A DNA stretch of 64,000 nucleotides from Tretioscincus oriximinensis (taxonomy: Eukaryota > Chordata > Lepidosauria > Squamata > Gymnophthalmidae): contig JAJVDF010000216.1 of the NCBI GenBank assembly GCA_022410635.1, positions 198,525-262,524 on the forward strand, in the 5' to 3' direction. Position numbers and translations under genes: made by a program. The notes beneath the pieces were generated by a model that saw only the letters and a program-made list of their open reading frames with translations, ran no database searches and had not been told where the DNA came from. Shown here piece by piece: positions 1 through 11,219 of the stretch; positions within the stretch are counted from its first letter, which is position 1, and the number at the start of each line of letters is the position of its first letter.

Positions 1-447
1 GAAATGCTAGGAATGGTGGGGTTTTTCCTGCTCCATTTTCAAAGCCAAAATGAAGACTTTAAAAGTGACATTCAGAGACATGGCTGGGCAGGTGGGGCAA
101 GGTTTGTGCCCTTCCATATATTTTGGGATATATCTTGGAATAGGGCCCTGCTACTTGCATGCACATGGATGACAGGGCCCTACCCATAATAATGTTCAGT
201 GGGGAAAGAACCACTGTCTCAACACGTTACCAAATGTAAACAATTACGACTTTCTATCCAAATATACCACACTACAGAAATGGTCTTGGTGTCCCCTTAT
301 TCACCTTAATCAATATGCTATTCTGTGGTCATGAACTAAAAATGTTCCACAATCCCTACTTTATGTCCGAGTTGAGCAACAGCAAAGCTTATAAAAAAAT
401 CACCACCAGGAAATCATTCATTCAGATGTTTTGATGCTCTTCACCAG
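1..447 (+). other. SLC2A intron, with a possible palindromic MITE remnant
   Basis: No exon seen. Positions about 100-195 resemble the dispersed CCCTGTCC MITE family found intact at 29128-29307 (shared ggatatatcttgg and agggccc blocks). The rest is unassigned intron. Confidence 0.4.
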
Positions 448-635
448 TTCTCCAGAGGCTTCATGGCATCCAAGATGTCTCCAAAGATATTCAAGAGATG
501 AAAGAGGAAAGTGCTAAGATGGCTCAAGAAAAGAAAGTGAGCATCCTAGAGCTCTTTCGGTCACCCAGTTATCGCCAGCCCATCCTCATCGCTATTGCAC
601 TTCAGTTGTCCCAACAGCTCTCCGGCATCAATGCG
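448..635 (+). CDS. SLC2A3: SLC2A exon: central loop and helix 7
   Basis: The acceptor caccag at 442-447 follows a pyrimidine-rich stretch, and the donor is gcg|gtatgt. Length is 188 nt, entering with two bases of a split codon. It reads [20 protein letters not shown], then the loop, then [12 protein letters not shown] second acceptor, ctccag at 450-455, would give a 180-nt exon. The 188-nt choice matches the family's exon length and restores the LQRL motif. Confidence 0.88.
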
Positions 636-3600
636 GTATGTTGATTTCTTAAATTTGTGTGCTTTGGGCTTTTGTTCTGCTGTTTTTTCCTCAGGAACAG
701 ATAGTGTAGAAAGTTCAGTTCCAGGCTCTCACTGATCCTACAAACAGCAATTATCTGTAAGTTGCAATATCTGGAGGCTTGTTAGTTAAGCCCTGCCCTC
801 ACATTTGCTATTAAAGAATTTCAGAGAAATAGTCGTGTTAGACCAGTAGAAAGTCCGGCAAAGGGGTTAGTAACACTTAGAGGCTAACAGGAGAAAAGTA
901 GATGGCATAATCTTTAGAAGACACGTCTACTTCTTCAGATGCTCTAAGAATGTGCTTACTCTAGGTTGTTGTGTGTTTTTTGGGGGAGGGGGTATCTAGT
1001 CCCAGAAAATACCATTTTAAGGTGGTAGATTTGTCTATGAAAGCTCATGCTGGCTGCCTTTTTTTTCTTGTTAGTCTCTCAAGTGTTTCAAGACTGAAGG
1101 CTTAAAAGTAAATGTGTGAGCAGGGTATCAAACCCTTGATATAAGGTAGTATTTGATGGTAATAGCAACCCATGAGAGAGCATTGTTATGACAAGATAAT
1201 GCAGTCTATGAGTTTTGAGTATGAAACTACATTTGGACATCGTTTATTTATCCCACTAAATTGGATGGGATATATATCTAGCAAAGGGGTATCAAAGCAG
1301 TATATAGTGACTAACAAGAAAAGCATGAAATCCTGAACTTTCATAAATAAGTCTACTTCTTCAGATACTAGGATGATATAACTGGGCAAGAGCCATGGAG
1401 AGGTTGATGATCTCTAGCCCATTCGACTAATTTTGGTGCTTTCCATAGTGGCAGATTTCAAAAAAATAGCTGTGTTAATCTGGATCTAGAATATCTAGCA
1501 AGGGGGTCTACTAGAGATTGACAAGGAAAAGGTAGGCAGCATGAGCTTTCATAGATGAGTCTTCATATACCCTGCAGTAGTATACTTTGCTGTGAAAGCT
1601 AATGCTGCCTAACTTTTTNGTTTTGGTCTCTCAGGTACTACAAGATCCTCTGGCTTTATATTCTGCAATAAACTAGTTCAAAAAGTCTTGTATTCTAGGG
1701 GGAGATGTAGGTGATGTCTGGAAGCAATTTCAGATATCTGGAAATGCTTTTCGTTTGTTGAATAACTAAGGCTCTAATTTCTTGCATACTTAATCTAGAA
1801 AATCCAGCGAGTGGATCTTGTAGCACTTCAGAGACTAACAAGAAAAAAAAGCCAGACCGCAAGAGCTTTCGTAGACAAATCAGCTATTTCAGATGCTAGG
1901 GAACAACTGCCTAGGAACAGACTGTAGCAAACTGACAAATGGATATGGGTGATTAATCAGATTAAGTACAGCCCAAGCACTGTAGCACCTGAAGAAATAG
2001 TGCTCATGGTGTCTACCATTCTCCTTACTGGCCTCTAAAATGCTATGAGAACTCCATGTTGAAATTCACCACTTTATTTATTCAATGGGATTTGCTTCAA
2101 TATAAACCTCTATTGGAAGTGGTCTGTATCAAATCATTTCTTCAGTTCTGTAGTCTGCTTGTCCTATTCTCCCAAACACATTCTACTATCCTTTGTTACA
2201 GATATTCCTTTGCCTTGCAGGTGTTTTACTATTCTACAAGGATTTTCAAGGATGCCGGAGTAAAAGAACCTGTGTATGCAACTATTGGAGCTGGTGTGGT
2301 CAATACTGTCTTTACAGTTGTCTCAGTAAGTATGAAGGATGCTAATATCCAAAGCTGCTTGTAGGGAGTATTTTTAGAAAAGTATGCCTTTCAAATTTTC
2401 CAGAATAGTAACTTTAATCATCATCAGTGCTACAAAACCTTAGGCCTTCTCCCTCAAGCCAAGGTTTCCTTCTGTCCAATAGGAAGTTTAATTTTTCACT
2501 GTTTTATCTCTGCCCGCTTCATTCTGAAGCCAAATGAGCATTTGAGATAGGAATGCTGCTTGCTAGTTCTGCCTTCTGCATGAAGCATGACTGAATTGTT
2601 GTAAACAGGGCTCCTTTTAAGAACGTAAGAAGAGCCATACTGGATCAGGCCACAGCCCATCACGTCCAGCATTCTGTGTCACACAGAGGCCCACCAGATG
2701 CACCTGGGCAGTCCGAACAGAAGAAATTAAAATATGCACCTGCTCATGACTCCCTGCAAATGGTATTTCAGGAGTCCTGCCTGTTGCTCCATCCCGGAGG
2801 CAACATCCAGACATCCATCCTAGTATCCATTTGTACCATTTGTGTCCATAAACCTGTCTAGTCCTGTCTTGAAACTATCCAAGCTGTTAGCTACCACTGC
2901 CTCTTCAGGAAGTAAATTCCACAGGCCGATGACCCTCTGGGTGAAAAAATACTTTCCTTTGCCTGTTCTCACTTTTCTACCCAACAGTTTTAAGGAGTGC
3001 CCTCTGGTCCTTGTGTTGTGTAATAGAGAAAGCATTTTTTCTCTATTCACCCTGTCCATCCCATGCATGATTTTGTACACTTCAGTCAGATCACCTCTCA
3101 AACGTCGCCTTTCAAGGCTGAATAGGTCCAGACTTTGCGGCCTGACTTCGTAAGGGAGGTGCTCCAGACCCTTGATCATTTTTGTTGCCCTTTTCCGCAC
3201 CTTCTCCAGTTCCAAAATGTCACTCTTGAGATGTGGTGACCAGAATTGAACACAGTATTCCAAATGTGGCCTCACCACAGATTTATAAAGAGGCAAAACA
3301 ACATTTGCTGACTTGTTTTCGATTCATTTCCTAATTATCCCCAACATGCTGCACACTGGGTTGACATCTTCATCGAATTGTCCACCAACATCCCAAGATC
3401 CTTTTCTTGCTCAGTTACAGAAAGCTTGGTTCCCATCAGGTGGTAGGGGTAGTTGGGGTTCTTTGCCCCAATATGCATGACCTTGCACTTTCTTAAGTTG
3501 AAGTGCATTTGCCACTTTGATGCCCACTCACCCAATTTCAATAGATCACTCTGGAGCGCCTTACAATCATTTTCAGTTTTCACTACCCTGAACAGTTTAG

Positions 3601-6600
3601 TGTCGTCAGCAAACTTGACTACTTCACTATTTACCTCTGCAATTTATCATACTTCTGATTCTGGTTGCAGTAAGCCTGAATTGCTTCTGACTCCATGACT
3701 CCATTTCTGCCTCCATAGCCCTGCTTGAATTTTTTTTTAAAATACATATATGAATATAAATATATCTGGGGGAAAAACACTTAGATGATTACTTGTGGAA
3801 TCACGATTGTTTTGTTCTATGTACAGATGCATCCAAAGTTAACTCTCTACATTCAATATGTGAAAATTAGACTTTTGGGAGAGTTGTATGATCCATCAAC
3901 CCATTTATTTCCAATAGTATGGTTTACAACAAGAAGATAAAACCCTACAAAATATCTTATTAAACTAAAATTGCAGAGGAACAAACTGGAGAATGGGAGA
4001 TTTTTTTAAAAGTAGACCCATTAGGATACATCCCCACCTGTCCATTTCCTCCGCTTTGCAAATGCTTTAAAAAACATTGGCTGTCTGACCCCATTTTACT
4101 TGCCATCCAGCTGCTGCCCCAGAAGGCACTACTGTGCTTTCCTAACTATAATCCCCAGAATTCCCTGCAAATCTGCCTACTGTTCCCAGGCAGTCCCTGT
4201 GCTCCCAAGAGCCAATGAAATATTTATATTTTCATAAAAGCAGCTCTGGAGAAATTATTCTTCCAGCCTTCCATACTGGACATGTGTGGATCTGTGAGTC
4301 AGATGTAGGCTGACCAGATAATCCCTTTTGGGGGGGGCGGGCGGGTAGAAACCCAGTTTTGGAGTGCTTTAACAATTTTTGCTGAGGAAATTTTTTTTCA
4401 ATTTTTTTCAAAACAATCTTTATTTATTTTTTCCTCAGCAAAAGCTGGGAGGAATCGCAAAACCAGGTTTTCACCACACACACCCTCCCCAAAGATTCCA
4501 TCTGGTCAGCCTAGTCAGACGGGAGGCAAACTCTCCTCCAAAGTGTAGGAAATACAACATGGGAATCGGGCCTTAGTCTGGGTCCAGAATATCTAGAAAG
4601 GTTTTTGGTAACACCTTAGGGGTTAACAAGAAAATGGAGGCAGCAAGTACTTTTGTACACAAGATTTAAGAAATGCCTACGGTGCTACCTAAAAGGTACT
4701 ACAAGACCCCCTTGCCAAAATATGTACTTATTGACCTCTCATCAGCCATACCAACTAAACCTGTCTACCAAAAAAAAGCAAGAGCTTTCCTAATCTCTCA
4801 GGTGCAATGAGATCCCTTTGCTAGATATTTAGGAATGGAGAAAAGGCCTTCCTTTCTATTGGCATCAGAGCTGCTTTTGGTTTGTTGAATGGGAGGCACC
4901 TTTTTCTTTCCCACACATACCAGCATTTATCTCCACATTCCTGTTCCAAAACAGACGGACAGTTACGCTGCAGAGACAGTTGTTTGATCTCTGCTTTTGA
5001 ATTCAGTTAATTGACTGGGTGAGCAGTGCTAGGAAAACATACACTGAATATCAGGGATTTAAACCTGATTCAGCAGAGCAGACCCCTGCATGCACACGCA
5101 CACCTATCCCCACACACGCGAGTGTGCACACGTACACACACAAAGGTCTATTACAGGGCTGTTGCACAATCTTTCATAAGTACCTTAAAAGAGTCCTGCT
5201 GGATCAGACCAGAGCTCAGCTTGTCCAGCCTCCCTTCCCACATAGCAGCTCACTAATTTCTTCTGGGAATTGCAACCAGAAGAAGGGAAAACTTACCTGC
5301 TCTCAACTCCCTGCAATTGGCACTACAAAATCTCCTGCCTGTTTCTCCAACCTAGAGGCCATATTTACACATCCCTTCTAGTAGCCATTGATTCCCTTGG
5401 TCTCTGTGAATTTATCTAATCCTTCTGTAAAGCAATTCAGACTAGCGTCTGTCACCAGCTCTATGAACCACTTTTCAACCCTTTGGCTTGCCATAAGTCA
5501 GATTTCCAGATGCAATTTTCTTAAATTGGTTTTTTTCCCCCTCCAGCTCTTCCTTGTGGAACGTGCCGGACGCAGGACCCTCCACCTAATTGGATTAGGA
5601 GGGATGGCCGGCTGTGCAGTCATTATGACCATTGCTTTGGCGCTGAAGGTAAGCCGGGTTTCTAGCACTTGGTGTTTTGGCAGAGTCAACAGCTTCAAGG
5701 TCAAAATGAACACAAAGCTTCAAAGTGTATCTGAAATGCTTGAGTCTTTAGAAATGCTTAACCAGCAGAAGCGAGAGAGGCTCACAGAGTTCAAAATAAA
5801 ACACATCTGCAGTATAATGGTATATGTATGCTGTGCGTGTAACTCAATGGTAATGATAATATTCAGTTATTTATATTTTTAGCCCGCCCTGGACCAGAAT
5901 ATCTCAGGGAGGGCAAAAGGAATGTAAACAGGCTACAAGCAAGCATGAAAAAAACATACCTGAAATTTGCTACCAAGCCCAATTCAAGGTGTTAGCTTTA
6001 ATTTACAAGATCCTAAATGCTTTAGGCCCCAAATAACTAAAGGAAAGTCTTCTCCCGTATCGACCTGCCATTGTCTTAAGGAGGCCCAGAATGTTCTCCT
6101 TCAATGTAGGTTTCCAGACAGGGGCTGACAGTTGCCTGATTGGGATGATTTAATGAATCCTGCATTGGGCAGGAAGTTGGATCCAATAATCCTGGAGATC
6201 ACTTCCAACTCTGTGTTCTATGAACTAGCTAATCTGGGTAAAGGGAAGAAAAACTGATCTTTTCGAGCAAATGTTTTGAAAAGTAATTTTTAATTTCTCT
6301 GTTGCAGGACTATGCATACTGGATTAGTTACATTAGCATCATTGCCACACTGGCATTCGTGGCTCTTTTTGAAATCGGCCCTGGACCAATTCCTTGGTTC
6401 ATCGTATCTGAGCTCTTCAGTCAGGGTCCTCGTCCAGCGGCTGTGGCAGTGGCTGGCTGCTCGAACTGGACATCGAATTTCCTGGTGGCTATTCTCTTCC
6501 CTTTCGCAGTGGTAAGATCTCTTGTTAACATGGTCATTTCATAGCACCATCTGCCTATATGCTTTACAGTACATTTACTTTAAAATGACATAATAATGCC

Positions 6601-7744
6601 AGAAGGTAGAACTCTTAAGGCCACAGTCATCCCTTTACTTCTAAACATTCTTCAGTCCATCTTTAGTCTTGAAGAATGGGATTTTGTGCAGGATGGAAGA
6701 TGAACTGAAGATGGTTTAAATTAAAGATGTCACTCGGGCCTTCAATATAAGCAGCGTATTAGAAAATGGAAAGGGACAGTGCCACAGTTCTTAACTTGGA
6801 GAACACAGAATGAGGAACACAGTTCTGAACTTGAAGGCAACAGGCATTGAAAAGAACTCTGGATATTAACTGGATCCATCTTAAATACTGTGCCTGCTGG
6901 GTATTTGGGAAGTATTCAGCTTGAAATAAGTTCAGAATCTGACAGAGAAGACTGCGTGAAAGCTAAGAGAGATGAGTTAAATCAGCAGAAACCAGAGCAA
7001 AACTGTGATTGCTCTTCAAACTAGATTAATGGACTGTGACTTTCACCCTTCGTTCAAAATTTTGCAATGCAGGTAGTTTATAACCACACAAAGTAATGCC
7101 CATATTACAACTCTTCAAAGATGTTTACACAGGTTTCCTATTTGAGATCAGCAAACAAGTACTACCTGATTATACCTCCAACATGGACGGTGCTGTCCAT
7201 ATTAGGAGCTGGAAGCAGGAGGTAACACTCTAACAAGAGTGTTGAGATATAATTGAAGAATCGAAAGAAACTTCTGGAATTTCTTCTTGCCCTCTTGAGG
7301 CATCTTGGATATACTTGAGTCCACACCACCCTGATAGGCCAGATGTTTAGTTGTTTGTAACATTTCCTTCTCCGAGGGTTTATGTTCAGTGAAAAAATGT
7401 TCTACGATATACTTGGAACTATCACATTTAAGTGCAGACTTGGGGTCTAAGGTATGTTCTAATTTTTGGACCTACTATGTAATTAAAAACAAACTTTCTT
7501 TGTTCCTTCCTTGCAGGAATTAATGAAATCCTACGTATTCCTCATATTTGTTGTTTTCCTCATCAACTTCTTTATCTTCACCTTCTTTAAAGTCCCTGAG
7601 ACAAAGGGGCGGACTTTTGAAGAAATCTCCAGTGGCTTTGAAAGGCGAATGGCGGATGGGATTACCCCAACAGTGGTAGAAAAGAACTCCATGGTGGAAC
7701 TGACAAACATAAAGCCTACTATAGATAATGGAGGAAATGTTTAG
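448..7744 (+). CDS. SLC2A3: Class I facilitative glucose transporter (GLUT3-like), C-terminal half, five exons
   Basis: Spliced gene, joined from 448-635, 2221-2325, 5547-5648, 6308-6511 and 7517-7744; all junctions are GT-AG and in frame, giving 275 visible residues. The product is a 12-helix plasma-membrane hexose uniporter of the major facilitator family. Visible are the end of the cytosolic central loop, then helices 7-12 and the tail. Sugar-site residues of class I GLUTs are kept: [10 protein letters not shown] in helix 7 (the QLS motif of glucose transporters), [18 protein letters not shown] and SNWTSNF. The MFS signatures VERAGRR and PETKGRT are present. Exon sizes 188, 105, 102 and 204 match those known for mammalian class I GLUT genes. 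The sequence and the C-terminal NV resemble GLUT3 more than GLUT1, but a distinct class I paralogue is possible given the neighbour ABLIM2. Exons for helices 1-6 lie upstream of the window. Confidence 0.88.
818..1905. repeat. Cluster of hairpin-repeat (family A) fragments in an SLC2A intron
   Basis: Several copies in both orientations: about 818-945 (-), 1020-1095 (+), 1305-1370 (-), 1455-1570 (-), 1580-1660 (+) and 1795-1895 (-). Each shows parts of the same unit: CTGAAGAA, a stem around GTAGAC/GTCTAY, GAAAGCT, the GTTAGTCTC block and a terminal block with AACAYGGCTATTTC. They tend to occur in inverted pairs. Family class is not certain. Confidence 0.7.
2221..2325 (+). CDS. SLC2A3: SLC2A exon: helix 7 end and helix 8
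   Basis: 105 nt, phase 0 at both ends, acceptor ttgcag and donor gtaagt. It encodes [14 protein letters not shown], then [20 protein letters not shown]. The Asn of VVNT corresponds to the sugar-contacting Asn of helix 8 in class I GLUTs. TRIF replaces the usual TGIF or TSIF. Confidence 0.93.
2619..3643 (-). mobile_element. CR1-like LINE, 3' part, antisense to SLC2A
   Basis: Reverse-strand copy in the intron between SLC2A exons 2221-2325 and 5547-5648. Its 3' end, at 2619, reads (reverse) GGCCTGATCCAGTATGGCTC and TTCTTACGTTCTT. Frames at 3583-3335 and 3296-2820 encode the C-terminal RT region ([40 protein letters not shown]). The frame is broken near 3300-3335 by a deletion relative to the copy at 19339-20978. 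Truncated at the 5' end. Confidence 0.9.
4306..4518. mobile_element. Palindromic MITE (family B)
   Basis: Foldback of about 210 bp: AGGCTGACCAGATAA at the left end pairs with ATCTGGTCAGCCTA at the right. Inside, tttgctgaggaaa pairs with tttcctcagcaaa around a T-rich centre. Related copies are at 22316-22505 and about 26095-26205. Confidence 0.75.
4575..4840. repeat. Family A hairpin-repeat fragments
   Basis: 4575-4660 is antisense (gtctgggtccagaatatctag, then ggttaacaag) and 4770-4840 is sense (agagctttcc, aatctctcaggtgc, ttgctagatattt). A (CA)-rich stretch follows at about 5090-5142. Confidence 0.55.
5167..5495 (-). mobile_element. Old, degraded CR1-like LINE 3' fragment
   Basis: The antisense order of landmarks is kept but divergent: the start (gagtcctgctggatcagacc), then the block with ctccctgcaa and cctgcctgtttctcc, then a block like the conserved 'vsiNLsnp' reverse frame. 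It ends just before exon 5547-5648. Confidence 0.6.
5547..5648 (+). CDS. SLC2A3: SLC2A exon: loop 8-9 and helix 9
   Basis: 102 nt, phase 0 at both ends, acceptor ccctccag and donor gtaagc. It encodes [19 protein letters not shown] and then the start of helix 9 ([15 protein letters not shown]). E-R-x-G-R-R is the conserved cytosolic MFS sugar-porter motif. Confidence 0.94.
5865..6225 (+). mobile_element. L2-like and CR1 3'-end fragments before SLC2A exon 6308
   Basis: 5970-6110 matches the L2-like ORF end seen at 51545-51970 (caaggtgttagctttaattt, then acaagatcctaaatg). 6120-6222 is a sense CR1 3' end (gggatgatttaatgaatcct ... tggagatcacttccaactct). Both are short and eroded. Confidence 0.6.
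6308..6511 (+). CDS. SLC2A3: SLC2A exon: helices 9-11
   Basis: 204 nt, phase 0, acceptor ttgcag and donor gtaaga. It encodes [17 protein letters not shown], then [20 protein letters not shown]. The Glu and Trp of [10 protein letters not shown] and the Asn-Trp of SNWTSNF match substrate-pathway residues of GLUT1/GLUT3. The exon ends FPFAV, different from the commoner helix 11 ending. Confidence 0.94.
7517..7744 (+). CDS. SLC2A3: SLC2A last coding exon: helix 12 and C-terminal tail
   Basis: 228 nt ending in TAG at 7742-7744, with acceptor ccttgcag. It starts [14 protein letters not shown], encodes helix 12, then [14 protein letters not shown] and an acidic/polar cytosolic tail ending NGGNV. 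The usual loop Cys-Gly-Pro before helix 12 (CGPYVF in GLUT1/3) is Met-Lys-Ser here. Confidence 0.93.
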   Translation, partial: ELMKSYVFLIFVVFLINFFIFTFFKVPETKGRTFEEISSGFERRMADGITPTVVEKNSMVELTNIKPTIDNGGNV

Positions 7745-10515
7745 TATATTCCTGTCTAGACATTAGCTTGTCTCTGAGGTTAATCCTTGCTGAGGAAAAG
7801 CAGAGATACCCTTGTAATTGCTGCTATTTCTTCATTTTTCCTCCTGCCTTTCTTGTGTCTGCCAAGATCTTTGCAAGCCACTAACATAGGTTATGTGCAG
7901 GAAAATCTTACCCGCTTCCAACAGTGGAAGGCAATACGCAATGGTAGTACTATTCCCCCTCTCTGATGCTCCCTACCTAGCAGCTCATCTCTACAAACCT
8001 GAAACATTACAGATACTTTTTCTTTATTCTGTTCACCTTTTATTGTTACATGAAGGCTAACTATGNACACATTGGAATGAGTTACTATTCTATTCAGTAA
8101 GCCAGCGGCTGTTCCTTTTTATTCTAGAAAGTTTTCTACAGTGTAGAGGGGAAGGAGAAATCTAAAACACTGAAACTTTAGATAAATTGGGGGACTAAAA
8201 AGCAGGTTTTTTCCATTTTTAGAATGGGATAAAGTTACAAGAGGTTTCTTTTTTTGTATGAGCCAAAAGTTTTGTTTACTGGATTTATTTATTCCTTCGT
8301 CATCTTACTTGTAAATATTTATTTTTATGTAAAAAATAATCCTGTGTACATATGAACCAAAGCGAATAGGTCGATTAAGAAATTTTAGGCTTGCAAAATA
8401 TTTTGGTGAGAAGCAACTGAGTACCAAAAAGTGAAGAGTTTTTTCTGCACGTGGGTGTATGTTGTGTTTGCTGATACTGTTCGTTATGCCTTCTGGGAAT
8501 CTGAACCCTAGAAAGACCAAGTGTGTGTCTGTACTACTGAATGTGATGAATTTAATTGTCATTAAGTATTACTTGAATATTGTGATTTTTAAAAGGTACA
8601 AGGGGCATTGCAGTCATTGTTCCCATGAGGAGAGTAAAGAATTCAGCTGTGTCTCATAGTGATTTTGGAAGATTTAAGTGAGTTTGCTGAAGCTGCTAGT
8701 AGAGGAAACATGTAAATGAGAGATGGAGTATTTTTATACAAAGTATTATCACATCTGCAGAAAGTTCCTTGTTTGTGCATTATAAGCAGAGTATATTAAA
8801 GCATTTTCCATCTCATATTTTATTGGGGCAACCATTTTGAATAAGAAATTAAGTATCCCAGGCCTGTTCTGCTTCTACATACTATTATGTCTATCTTAAA
8901 TCTCCTTTTAGAAAAATATACCATTCTGGATCCTATCCTATGTATAGTAAAACCCCAGAATGTGTGTTTTTTCTAATCTAAACTACGGAAGAANAAAGAG
9001 TTATTTTTAATTGCCAGATAACTTTAGGCTATGGTGATAGTTAAGCTTCTTGGTTTTTTTAATCATTTTTTTCTTATTAAAGGGTAGTTTTAAGGCAGAA
9101 TACAGATAGTATTTATGAGAATGAAGCAAAACTAATTTTCTAATCTGTATTTTTGTAATTTTATTACTAAGTGAAAGCAAATGGCAGTTTCTTGACAAAA
9201 GAGATCGTTAGCCGGAGATTATTGAATGTATGAATAGAGACCAAAGCTACTAAAACTTGAAAATTAATTTTTAAAAAGTCTAATGTATGTGAATAACCTG
9301 AGGAAGCTCGAATGCTAGCTGGAATGACAAGCTTATTTTAACTGAGAGTTACCTGCAGGGCCAATGACCTGAGTTTTGTTATAGGGGGAAGAATGTGAAA
9401 TAGTGATCTACTTTAAAGATTATGAGCATATATTGTGAGTGTGTGGAAGGGGTTCTCCAAGCAGAGAAGGGAAGAGGGAACATTACGGTTTGCTTTGCTT
9501 TTCTGGAAAAATGTGTTGCGTCTATAGGCATTTCTGCATCATGAAAAACAGGAGTCACTGTTGCAGTCTTATTTTTTTCAAGTGACTCCAGAATCTTGGT
9601 AATTCTGTGTTAGAATATAGAACGCTCCAGTAGAAAAAGCTCAGCAACACAGTATTCTTTTGGAGAATGTTGTGATAACATAACACAGGGAAGAGATATT
9701 TGTAGGGTAACTGGATCACTGGTGCAGGAATCTTCTTTTAGATGCTGGAGAACAAATACATATGCAGCTTTGACCACATGGAGCTGCAAGGTCCTAAAAG
9801 TGTCATTTACGGCCAGGTTCACAGAAGCATGTAATATTATTTACTTGCCTTGGGTTCACTTGGAAGAATAGCTTTTAGAAGTTGATATGAAGGTTGTAAT
9901 TATCAAGAAATGGTTAACATTCATCTGTTTTCTATTCTCATGGTATAAATTGACTACTGCAAGTTATATTGAGTGTTTAGTTCATAAAACCTTGTTCAGA
10001 TATATGGTTGCAGCAGGAATGCTGACGCATACTGAAGCACAACGCTTGTGTGTGTGCAACAAAAAGTATTTTCCTTTCTTCAATGGCTTGCTATGTACTC
10101 CATTAGCGTCCTCCGTTCCTCTAAGGAGGTTATTTCACATCTGATGGAGCATCATTTCCTAAAAGATCAGCACCTAACATTCCATCCCCATCACTGGAAC
10201 TTCAGCTTCACCTTGTTCCATCTTTTGGGCTTCANTTATGAGTTTTGTTTAGGTCAAGCAGATTTGCTGTTACAATTCAGCCATTACTCCTTTCAATGAG
10301 GGAAAGATGCCGTTATGAACTTAAAAGCAAAATCCCTTCTGTCATTCCACAACTTGCATTTCACACTTTTGTGCAATGCCTTGTATAGAAATGTGTGTGT
10401 CTCATTCACTTTTTTTTGTGTTGTCTCTGTTGTGAAGACTTCCAGTGGATTTTATAAGTTTTGTTATTGTAAATGTGCTAACGTTTTTGAAATAAAATGG
10501 GTTGGGTGGAAAATT
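7745..10515 (+). other. SLC2A3: 3' untranslated region of the SLC2A gene
   Basis: AT-rich DNA of about 2.8 kb between the stop codon and a canonical poly(A) signal. I recognise no transposon in it, in contrast to the DNA on either side, which supports its being a continuous exonic 3'UTR. Isolated N bases occur at 8066, 8993 and 10234. Small reading frames inside it look like chance. Confidence 0.7.
10491..10496 (+). terminator. SLC2A3: Poly(A) signal of the SLC2A gene
   Basis: AATAAA, followed at about 10520-10545 by a GT-rich stretch (tttgtgtgttatgtattgg), the usual layout of signal and downstream element. Cleavage is expected near 10510-10520. Confidence 0.75.
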
Positions 10516-10770
10516 ACATCTTTGTGTGTTATGTATTGGTTTGCAATATTTCTCCATTTCTTTTAATTTTTAGAGTATGTCAAGGCAAATGCAGTCCTAA
10601 AAGCATTTCATTGTTTCTTAAACTTTACATTCCTTGACTTTGGGCACAGCTTTTAATAATTATGGTGTGTGTTCTAAATTATTCATTTTTGAAACTATTA
10701 TTTCACAGAGCACCTTTTTTTGTTAAGGAGATGGAATATTCTTTATTAGGTTTTTCTCCAGATACAACAT
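10516..10770. other. Intergenic DNA without recognised features
   Basis: AT-rich spacer between the SLC2A poly(A) site and the first antisense CR1 fragment. Nothing else seen. Confidence 0.5.
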
Positions 10771-11110
10771 AAGAACATAAGAGGAATCATAGAGTTGGGA
10801 GGGACTTCTAAGGTCACGGGGTCCAACCTCCTGCTCTATGAAAGATTCAGTAAATTATCACAGCTTTCCAGCCTTCATTTGAAGACTTCTGCCAAAGGAG
10901 GAACCCTTCACTGACAACCTATTCCACTGGTTGATCATCCTCACTGTCAGAAAATTCTTTCCAAAATCTACTTTGCATCTCCTTCCTTGCATTTCACCCT
11001 GTTACTTCTAGTCATTCCATGTGCCAATGGGACAAGGATGATCTGTTTTGTGACAGCAGATATATGTAGGCAGCTATCGGTCTTCTCTGCTGCAGACTGA
11101 ATAATCCTAG
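10770..11110 (-). mobile_element. CR1 LINE 3' fragment (older subfamily)
   Basis: The antisense 3' end reads aatcatagagttgggaggga, followed by the block with caacctcctgctctatg. The body follows as ccactggttgatcatcctca ... gtgccaatgggacaagg. The same subfamily occurs at 33310-33960 and 59420-59540, and in sense orientation at 60025-60190. Confidence 0.8.
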
Positions 11111-11219
11111 ATGATTAAAGTACTCATCTATAGTTTGTGACTATTCTTGAATTTCACGTTTATTAGATTGCCATATTCCTGAATATCTAGCTGGGTGTGT
11201 GTGCATCATGTAGCACCTT

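Noticed and set aside
5019..5381. Overlapping 76- and 120-codon frames rich in Thr/His
   Set aside because: They span a CA-rich simple repeat and a decayed CR1 fragment.
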